A DNA stretch of 64,000 bases, from contig NZ_SJXD01000011.1 in NCBI RefSeq assembly GCF_004336745.1, forward strand, positions 310,001 to 374,000, read 5' to 3'. Shown piece by piece: positions 61,180 to 64,000 of this stretch (position 1 is its first letter; each line of letters opens with the position of its first letter). The DNA comes from Roseococcus sp. SYP-B2431. Its GTDB lineage: Bacteria > Pseudomonadota > Alphaproteobacteria > Acetobacterales > Acetobacteraceae. Made by a program: the position numbers and the translations under genes. Under the pieces are notes generated by a model, which made no database searches, was not told the origin of the DNA, and saw only the letters and a list, made by a program, of their open reading frames with translations.

Positions 61180-64000
61180 TTGAGTTCGTCGTTCTTCGAG
61201 GACCTCCGGAAGGCCCATGCGCCGGGCGAGGACCACCTCGGCGCGGAGGAGGCGGTGCGGCCGCCGGACAGCCTGCCGGTCCGCATGCTCGCCTTCTACC
61301 TCCCGCAATTCCATGCGATCCCCGAGAACGACGCCTGGTGGGGCACGGGCTTCACCGAATGGACCAATGTGACCCGCGGCCTGCCGCGCTTCCCAGGCCA
61401 CCACCAGCCGATCCTGCCGGCGGATCTCGGCTTCTACGACCTGCGGCTGCCCGGCATCCTCGCCCGCCAGGCCGAGCTGGCCCATCGCTACGGCATCGAG
61501 GGCTTCTGCTTCCATCACTACTGGTTCGCCGGGAAGCAGCTCCTGCAGCGGCCGCTGGAAATCCTGCTCGAGAACCCCTCCATCGACCTGCCCTTCTGCC
61601 TCTGCTGGGCCAATGAGAGCTGGACGCGGCGCTGGGACGGCCTCGACAGCGAGGTCCTGATGGGCCAGCAGCACAGCCCGGAGGACGACGTCGCCTTCAT
61701 CCGCTCGCTCTTCCCGGCCTTCCGCGACCCCCGCTACATCCGCGTGGACGGCCGCCCGCTGCTGGTGATGTACCGGCCGCAGCTGCTGCCCAACCCCGTC
61801 GCGACCGCGCGCCGCTGGCGGGTGGAGATGGCCCGCGCCGGCCTCGGCGAGCCGCTTCTGGTCATGGCGCGCAGCTTCCGCCAGGAGGATCCGCGCCTCG
61901 TGGGCTTCGACGCCGCCGTGGAGTTCCCGCCGCACAATGTGGGCTTCGGCGTCAGCCGGGAAATCCCCGTCGCGCCCCACCAGCCCGGCTACGAAGGCAC
62001 CGTCCTCGACTACGACGACATGGTGGAGCGCTCGCTCGCGCAGGCGACGCCCCCCTACCTGCTCTTCCGCGGCGTCTGCCCGCGCTGGGACAACGAGGCG
62101 CGCAAGCCGGGCCGCGGCACGGCCTATAGCGGCGCCACGCCCGCGCGCTACCAGGAATGGCTGACGCAGGCCTGCGTGAAGACGATCCGCGAACGGCCGC
62201 CGGAGCACCGGCTGGTCTTCGTCAATGCCTGGAACGAATGGGCCGAGGGCGCGAATCTCGAGCCCGACCGGCGTTACGGCCACGCCTATCTCTCGGCCAC
62301 CGCCGCCGCGCTGGCCGAGGCCGCCGCCGCCACCGGCAAGCCCGTCCGGACCCCGCGCCCCTTCGCCGCGCGCGAGGAGAAGGGCACGCCCCGGCTCGGC
62401 CTCGTGGTGCATGACGCGCATTTCCACGGCGCGCAGATGCTGGCGCTCAACCTCGCGCGCCACTACGCCCGCGGCCGCGCGCAGCTCCGCATCGCCCTCG
62501 GCCTGGGCGGCGAGCTGGAGGAGGCGATGCGCCAGGCGGCGCCGGTCCGCCGCATCGGCCAGGGCTTCGGCGACGCGGAGGCCTGGCGCGAGGAGGCGTC
62601 CCGGCTGGCCGCCGAGGGCGTGCGCAGCGTCCTCGTCAACACGGTCGTGTCCGCGCAGGCGCTGCCCGCGTTGCAGGCGGAGGGGCTGGCCACCGTCTGC
62701 CTCGTGCACGAACTGCCCCGGATCATCGAGGAATACGGCCTGGCCGGCGCGGCGCGCGACCTCGCGCAGGGCGCGGATGTGGTCGTCTTCCCGAATGCGG
62801 CCGTGCAGGAGAGCTTCGAGGCCGCCTTCGGCGCCGTCGCGGGCCGCGCGGTCGTGATGCCGCAGGGCCTCTACCAGCCGGTGCTCGCGCGGGAGAAGCG
62901 GGCCGCCGCGCGGGCCGCGCTGCGCGCGAGGCTCGGGATCGGCGGCGACGAGTTCGTCGTGCTCGGCCTGGGCTATGGCGACCGGCGCAAGGGCCTCGAC
63001 CTCTGGCCCTCGATCCTCGCGGAGCTTCAGGCGCTCGGCCGCAAGGCGCGGCTCGTCTGGGTGGGCGCGCTGGAGCCCTCCGTCGCGGCGGAGCTTCGCG
63101 CCGCCATCGACGCGCAGGGCCTGGGATCGTCGCTCCTGCTGCCCGGCCGGACCGATGCGCCGCAGGAGTTCCTCGCGGCCGCGGACGCCTTTCTGCTCTC
63201 CTCGCGCGAGGATCCCTTCCCGAGCTCCGCGCTGGAGGCCGCGGCCCACGGCGTGCCGGTGCTCTGCTTCGCCGGGAGCGGCGGCTTCCCCGCCTTCGTC
63301 GAGGAGACCGGCCTCGCCCCCGTTCCGATGGCCGACAGCCGCGCCATGGCTGGCGCCGTCGCGGCGCTGATCGACGACACGGCCCTGTGCCGGCGGGCGG
63401 GCGAGGCGGCCGAGGCGCTGGTCGCGCGCCGGCATGATTTCGGCCGCTACGCGGACCGGCTGGCCGAGCTGGCCCTTCGCGCGGCCTCGCCGGTCACGGC
63501 CGTCGTGCCGAACTACAATTACGCCCGCTACCTGGAGGAGCGGATCCGCTCCATCGCGGCGCAGACCCGCAAGGTCGCCGAGATCATCGTGCTGGACGAT
63601 GGCTCCACCGACGAGAGCTGGGAGGTCATCGGCCGGCTGGCCGAGGAGCTGGACCTGCCCATCCGCCTGCATCGCAATGCGGAGAATTCCGGCTCCGTCT
63701 CGCGGCAATGGGCGCGGGGGGTGGAGATGGCCCGCACGCCGCTGGTCTGGATCGCCGAGGCCGACGACCTTGCCGAGCCGGCCTTCCTGGAGCGGCTGCT
63801 GCCCGCGCTGGACGAGCCGGGCGTCGTGCTGGCCTATGCCCAGTCCAAGCAGATCGACGCCGAGGGTCGGGTCACCGCCCCGGACTACCTGGACTACGTG
63901 GCCGATCTCGGCGCCGCGGCCTGGAAGGCCGACTACGTGCGGGACGGGACGGAGGAGATCTCCCGCGCGCTCGCGGTGAAGAACACCATCCCCAATGTCA
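61180..64000 (+). CDS. WbsX-like glycan-modifying domain fused to GT4 and GT2 (partial, runs off the window)
   Basis: 940 codons are in the window with no stop, so the 3' end is missing. The start is TTG at 61180, six bases after GGAGGA. Residues about 28-375 form a WbsX/GH99-like domain (MLAFYLPQFHAIPENDAWWG; GFTEWTNV; YGIEGFCFHHYWFAGK; FVNAWNEWAEGANLEPD). Residues about 405-760 form a GT4 glycosyltransferase (FPSSALEAAAHGVPVLCF near 680). From about 769 a GT2 domain starts (TAVVPNYNYARYLEERIRSI; VLDDGSTDESW; WIAEADDLAEPAF). The GT2 part is very like that in the 54320-57169 protein. It is probably an O-polysaccharide assembly enzyme exported-chain partner of the Wzt system. Confidence 0.9.
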   Translation, partial: MSSSFFEDLRKAHAPGEDHLGAEEAVRPPDSLPVRMLAFYLPQFHAIPENDAWWGTGFTEWTNVTRGLPRFPGHHQPILPADLGFYDLRLPGILARQAELAHRYGIEGFCFHHYWFAGKQLLQRPLEILLENPSIDLPFCLCWANESWTRRWDGLDSEVLMGQQHSPEDDVAFIRSLFPAFRDPRYIRVDGRPLLVMYRPQLLPNPVATARRWRVEMARAGLGEPLLVMARSFRQEDPRLVGFDAAVEFPPHNVGFGVSREIPVAPHQPGYEGTVLDYDDMVERSLAQATPPYLLFRGVCPRWDNEARKPGRGTAYSGATPARYQEWLTQACVKTIRERPPEHRLVFVNAWNEWAEGANLEPDRRYGHAYLSATAAALAEAAAATGKPVRTPRPFAAREEKGTPRLGLVVHDAHFHGAQMLALNLARHYARGRAQLRIALGLGGELEEAMRQAAPVRRIGQGFGDAEAWREEASRLAAEGVRSVLVNTVVSAQALPALQAEGLATVCLVHELPRIIEEYGLAGAARDLAQGADVVVFPNAAVQESFEAAFGAVAGRAVVMPQGLYQPVLAREKRAAARAALRARLGIGGDEFVVLGLGYGDRRKGLDLWPSILAELQALGRKARLVWVGALEPSVAAELRAAIDAQGLGSSLLLPGRTDAPQEFLAAADAFLLSSREDPFPSSALEAAAHGVPVLCFAGSGGFPAFVEETGLAPVPMADSRAMAGAVAALIDDTALCRRAGEAAEALVARRHDFGRYADRLAELALRAASPVTAVVPNYNYARYLEERIRSIAAQTRKVAEIIVLDDGSTDESWEVIGRLAEELDLPIRLHRNAENSGSVSRQWARGVEMARTPLVWIAEADDLAEPAFLERLLPALDEPGVVLAYAQSKQIDAEGRVTAPDYLDYVADLGAAAWKADYVRDGTEEISRALAVKNTIPNV

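Noticed and set aside
61054-63708. Long leftward open frame under the WbsX-GT4-GT2 gene
   Set aside because: No family motif. The plus strand carries three clear domains in one frame from a good ribosome binding site.

Overview
The window is a GC-rich (about 70 %), densely coded chromosomal stretch of an alphaproteobacterium. The best guess is an Acetobacteraceae (Roseomonas-like) soil or water bacterium. This is inferred from three Bug/TctC-type solute receptors, an alphaproteobacterial RpoH, a DUF6476-type membrane protein next to rluD, a DinB with an N-terminal zinc finger, and a rich set of envelope-polysaccharide genes. No rRNA, tRNA, CRISPR array, transposase or phage gene was seen. Nearly all apparent long antisense frames are GC-codon shadows.

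Layout. 1-3.5 kb: a thiolase-like/DUF35 pair with a clear terminator, and a Bug receptor. 3.6-4.6 kb: a secreted lytic transglycosylase. 4.6-11.1 kb: one leftward transport operon (ThDP enzyme, ABC ATPase, solute-binding protein, two permeases, VOC protein) with a three-stem structured element between the permease genes. 11.2-12.8 kb: an AtzG/AtzE-like amidase pair. 12.9-18.8 kb: rmlBACD (dTDP-rhamnose), divergent from kdsA and a cytidylyltransferase-RraA fusion. 18.9-25.6 kb: an RND tripartite efflux operon with its TetR gene and a candidate double operator. 25.7-28.5 kb: DUF6476, rluD, rpoH and a small basic protein.

28.8-37.8 kb is a signalling island. An RpfF-type DSF synthase converges on an RpfC-like hybrid kinase followed by a REC-PAS-GGDEF-EAL protein, then a second hybrid kinase and a small membrane protein. 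This is a DSF quorum-sensing cassette in which the usual HD-GYP output protein (RpfG) is replaced by a GGDEF-EAL protein.

37.9-45.6 kb: a catabolic operon (amidase, FAH-family hydrolase, small ORF, Bug receptor, M20 peptidase), a methyltransferase, an AI-2E family exporter and a third Bug receptor. 45.7-47 kb: dinB.

47.1-64 kb: a polysaccharide and glycolipid locus. A HAD-UbiA fusion, a DprE1-like oxidase and a DprE2-like reductase form what looks like a polyprenyl-phospho-arabinose pathway. They are tightly coupled to an SDR, an FAD oxidoreductase, a GtrA flippase-like protein and a GT2. Next come a methyltransferase-GT2-GT4 protein, an acyltransferase, a Wzt-type export ATPase, a methyltransferase and a WbsX-GT4-GT2 protein cut by the window end. 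Together with rmlBACD and kdsA, these genes point to a decorated LPS/O-polysaccharide surface.
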